Shown here in pieces: positions 61,717-64,000 of a DNA stretch of 64,000 nt. Within the stretch, counting starts at the first letter, position 1; each line of letters starts with the position of its first letter. The position numbers and the translations under genes were made by a program. Source of the stretch: Actinophytocola gossypii (GTDB lineage: Bacteria; Actinomycetota; Actinomycetes; Mycobacteriales; Pseudonocardiaceae); the NCBI RefSeq assembly GCF_025165815.1, contig NZ_JAFFZE010000014.1, positions 124,001 through 188,000 of the forward strand. The letters are read 5' to 3'. The notes beneath the pieces were generated by a model. It searched no databases. It saw only the letters and a list, made by a program, of their open reading frames with translations, and had not been told where the DNA came from.

Positions 61717-62382
61717 GTGGGTCCTGACGAGATTCTTAAGGCGCTGTACGACGAGACCCTCGTCGGCAACGGACCGCGTGTGCTCGAGCTGACGAACCTC
61801 GGGCTGGAACAGGGAATGACGCCCGAGACGATGCTGTTCGACGCGCTGATCCCCTCGCTGGAGGAGGTCGGCGCCCGGTTCGAGCGCGGCGACTTCTTCG
61901 TGCCGGAGATGCTCATCGCCGGCAAGGCGATGAGCGGCGCCCTGGACGTGCTGCGCCCGCTGCTCGCCGACACCGGCGCGGAGACGGCCGGCACGTTCCT
62001 GATGGGCACGGTCAAGGGCGACGTGCACGACATCGGCAAGAACCTGGTCAACATCATGCTGGAGGGCGCCGGTTTCCACGTGATCGACCTCGGCGTGCAG
62101 GTGGCGCCGGAGAAGTTCGTGACCGCGATCCAGGAGCACAAGCCGGACGTGGTCGGGTTCTCCGCGTTCCTCACCACCACGATGCCGATGTTCAAGGCGA
62201 ACATGAACGCCCTGCAGAAGGCTGGGCTGCGGGACCAGGTGATCGTGATGGTCGGCGGCGCGCCGGTCACGCAGGAGTACGCCGACGCGGTCGGCGCCGA
62301 CGGCTACGCGGCCGACGCGTCCGCGGCGGTCAAGCGGGCCAAGGAGCTGATCCGGCAACGCCGCGTCGCGGCGACCGTCTGA
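61717..62382 (+). CDS. Methyltransferase cognate corrinoid protein
   Basis: 221 residues. Helical cap (about 1-85) and B12-binding Rossmann domain (about 90-215). The cobalamin lower-ligand motif is GDVHDIGKNLV (Asp-x-His-x-x-Gly) near residue 104, followed by FSAFLTTTM and VMVGGAPVT. It carries the methyl group from the MttB-like enzyme to the pterin-binding methyltransferase encoded next. GTG 61717 follows iclR by 9 nt. MttC/MtgC-like by context. Confidence 0.94.
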   Translation: MGPDEILKALYDETLVGNGPRVLELTNLGLEQGMTPETMLFDALIPSLEEVGARFERGDFFVPEMLIAGKAMSGALDVLRPLLADTGAETAGTFLMGTVKGDVHDIGKNLVNIMLEGAGFHVIDLGVQVAPEKFVTAIQEHKPDVVGFSAFLTTTMPMFKANMNALQKAGLRDQVIVMVGGAPVTQEYADAVGADGYAADASAAVKRAKELIRQRRVAATV

Positions 62383-62396
62383 ACAGGAGCCGTGCC

Positions 62397-63257
62397 ATGG
62401 AGACAGTCATCTCCTCGCCGGGCCGAACCGTCACGATCGGACCGGACGAGCCGTTCTGCGTCATCGGCGAGCGGATCAACCCGACCGGCCGGCCGAAGTT
62501 CCAGGAGAAGCTGCGGGCGGGCGACCTGTCCCGGATCGAGGTCGACGTCGCCGAGCAGGTGGCCGGCGGCGCGATGGTGCTGGACGTCAACATGGGCGTC
62601 CCGCTCACCGACGAGGCCGAACTGCTGAGCAAGGCGGTCACCATGGTCCAGGGCCTCACCGACCTGCCGCTGGTGATCGACTCCTCCGTGGTCGAGGCAC
62701 TGGACGCGGCGCTGCGGGTCTACCAGGGCAAGCCGCTGGTGAACTCGGTGACCGGCGAGCAGGAGCGGCTCGACCAGATCCTCCCGCTGGTCAAGCGGTA
62801 CGGCGCGGCGGTGATCGCGCTGCCGAACGAGGAGGACGAGATTCCGGACGACCCGCGCAAGCGGCTGGAGATCGTCCGCAAGATCATCGACGTCGCGGTG
62901 GGACAGTACGGGATCCCGCTGGAGGACATCGTGATCGACCCGCTGGCGATGCCGATCGGCGCCGACACCACGCTGGTGAACAAGACGCTGGAGACGATCT
63001 GGCTGATCCGCGAGGAGTTCGGCGTGAACATGACGCTCGGCGCCGGCAACGTGTCCTTCGGCATGCCGGACCGCGACGCCATCGGGGCCACGTTCCTGCC
63101 GATGGCCATGCACTGCGGGCTCACCTCGGCCATCATGGACGCGCGCTCGCCGGTGATGGTGGAGGCGGTGAAGGCGGCCGACCTGCTGCTCGGCAACGAC
63201 GCGTGGGGCGCGAACTGGATCGCCGCGCACCGGGCGAAGCGGCGCGCCGCGCCATGA
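62397..63257 (+). CDS. Pterin-binding corrinoid methyltransferase (MtgA/AcsE-like)
   Basis: 286 residues. Dihydropteroate-synthase-like TIM barrel: CVIGERINPTGRPKFQ at the N-terminus, GAMVLDVNMGVPL, LPLVIDSSVVEAL, LVNSVTGEQERL and VIDPLAMPIGAD. Transfers the methyl group from the corrinoid protein to tetrahydrofolate, or the reverse. 14 nt after the corrinoid gene. In glycine-betaine demethylation MtgA performs this step and yields methyl-tetrahydrofolate. Confidence 0.93.
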   Translation: METVISSPGRTVTIGPDEPFCVIGERINPTGRPKFQEKLRAGDLSRIEVDVAEQVAGGAMVLDVNMGVPLTDEAELLSKAVTMVQGLTDLPLVIDSSVVEALDAALRVYQGKPLVNSVTGEQERLDQILPLVKRYGAAVIALPNEEDEIPDDPRKRLEIVRKIIDVAVGQYGIPLEDIVIDPLAMPIGADTTLVNKTLETIWLIREEFGVNMTLGAGNVSFGMPDRDAIGATFLPMAMHCGLTSAIMDARSPVMVEAVKAADLLLGNDAWGANWIAAHRAKRRAAP

Positions 63258-64000
63258 CCGACCGGGTGCGGATCTCCTTCGGCGACAAGGAGGTCCGGGT
63301 GCCCGCCGGGGTGAGCGTGTTCGACGCGGCGAGCTGGCACGGCATCGCGATCGACTCGACCTGCGGCGGCCACGGCACCTGCCGCAAGTGCCGGGTGCGG
63401 GTCGACGGGCAGGTCGAGGTGTCCACGTCGGACCCGAGGGCGTTCAGCGAGGACGAGCTGGCGGCCGGGTGGCGGCTGGCGTGCCTGGCGCGCGCCGGGT
63501 GCGACCTCGCGGTCGAGGTGCCGCCGCTGGTCACCCGGCCCAAGGCGGCGATGGTCGGCGTCGGTCGGCAGGTGATCCTGCGGCCGGCGGTGCAGAAGCG
63601 GTGCGTGACGCTGACCGAGCCCACGCTCACCGACCAGCGGTCCGACGTGGAGCGACTGCTGGACGCACTGGACGACCTGGAGCCTTCGGTCGACCTGCAG
63701 GCCGTACGGAACCTGCCGAAGGCGTTGCGGGAGAACGACTACACGGTCACCGCGGTGGTCGTGGACGACCGGCTGGTGGACGTCGAGCCGGGCGACACCA
63801 CGGCGCAGCGGTACGGGATCGCGTTCGACCTCGGCACCACGACGGTGGTGGCGACCCTGCTCGACCTGTCCACCGGCACCCCGGCGGCGGTGGCGTCGAT
63901 GCTGAACGCGCAACAGCCGTTCGGCGCGGACGTGATCACCCGGATCAGCGCGACCATGCTCGACCCGGACACGCTGGGCAGGCTGACCGGGCGCGCGCAC
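63254..64000 (+). CDS. RamA-like reductive activator of corrinoid proteins, truncated by window end
   Basis: At least 249 residues are visible. The N-terminal [2Fe-2S] ferredoxin domain carries CGGHGTCRKC and a fourth Cys in ACLARAG. A linker domain follows at about 100-190. The ASKHA nucleotide-binding domain begins YGIAFDLGTTTVVATLLDL at about 193. Proteins of this kind use ATP to return accidentally oxidised Co(II) corrinoid to Co(I). ATG 63254 overlaps the previous stop (ATGA). The C-terminus is beyond 64000. Confidence 0.92.
   Translation, partial: MTDRVRISFGDKEVRVPAGVSVFDAASWHGIAIDSTCGGHGTCRKCRVRVDGQVEVSTSDPRAFSEDELAAGWRLACLARAGCDLAVEVPPLVTRPKAAMVGVGRQVILRPAVQKRCVTLTEPTLTDQRSDVERLLDALDDLEPSVDLQAVRNLPKALRENDYTVTAVVVDDRLVDVEPGDTTAQRYGIAFDLGTTTVVATLLDLSTGTPAAVASMLNAQQPFGADVITRISATMLDPDTLGRLTGRAH

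Noticed and set aside
1-64000. CRISPR arrays, rRNA genes, prophage or a polyketide/NRPS cluster
   Set aside because: No regularly spaced direct repeats, no rRNA, no phage structural genes and no assembly-line enzymes were seen.

Overview
The window is about 70% G+C, starts many genes with GTG, and uses dense overlapping (ATGA/GTGA) operons. Together with a cofactor F420 guanylyltransferase, a long-tailed HU protein, a MutT1-type Nudix/phosphatase fusion and remains of a probable mycothiol-type nitroreductase, this points to a soil actinomycete, most likely Pseudonocardiaceae (Amycolatopsis-like; an inference from gene content).

1-10.5 kb is conserved core. A 5'-truncated cysteine dioxygenase gene and an RskA anti-sigma remnant come first. 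Then follows the block gpsA-plsC / fbiD(cofC)-ppk1-mutT1 / hupB-leuD-leuC / ndgR, whose order resembles Mycobacterium tuberculosis Rv2982c-Rv2989. Two operator-like repeats lie between leuC and ndgR.

11-22 kb is an accessory LacI-controlled operon. It holds a LacI regulator, two MalFG-type sugar permeases, a lipoprotein solute-binding protein, two ADP-ribosylglycohydrolase-fold enzymes, a fusion of a TIM-barrel glycosidase-like domain with an FGE-fold domain lacking the FGE cysteine pair, a family III CoA-transferase and a CitE/HpcH-type lyase. There is no ABC ATPase. I do not recognise this as a characterised pathway.

22-30 kb carries TetR-MMPL exporter, PucR-amino-acid oxidase, a coiled-coil microprotein with a GreA-like protein, an alpha/beta hydrolase, an AraC regulator and a secreted GH19 chitinase.

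31-46 kb is a second accessory locus that looks like an alpha-mannoside utilisation regulon. A GH92 alpha-mannosidase operon (with secreted sugar isomerase/epimerase, esterase and a Cys-type sulfatase) faces a secreted SGNH hydrolase. A LacI regulator, a secreted beta-propeller-like protein, and a manA-type isomerase operon with a ribose/fructose-type ABC importer complete it. Five copies of an operator close to TGACAACGTTGTCA sit at or just after the predicted transcription starts, in two cases on the start codon itself.

46-53 kb is a rearranged zone. It has gene fragments, tRNA-Glu and tRNA-Gln, a HAD phosphatase next to the end of an internally deleted IS605-type TnpB element, gltX, an FAD monooxygenase, a frameshifted DsbA-type oxidoreductase, and an ABC-2 permease whose ATPase has been lost except for its tail.

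53-64 kb is a C1/methylamine locus around an IclR gene. The leftward operon is a non-pyrrolysine MttB-family methyltransferase, soxBDAG and sdaA. The rightward operon is iclR, a corrinoid protein, a pterin-binding methyltransferase and a RamA-like ferredoxin/ASKHA activator that runs off the window. Read together: a quaternary amine such as glycine betaine is demethylated through corrinoid to tetrahydrofolate, sarcosine is oxidised to glycine, and serine formed from the C1 units is deaminated to pyruvate. That is a corrinoid demethylation route, best known from anaerobes, wired to an oxygen-dependent one.
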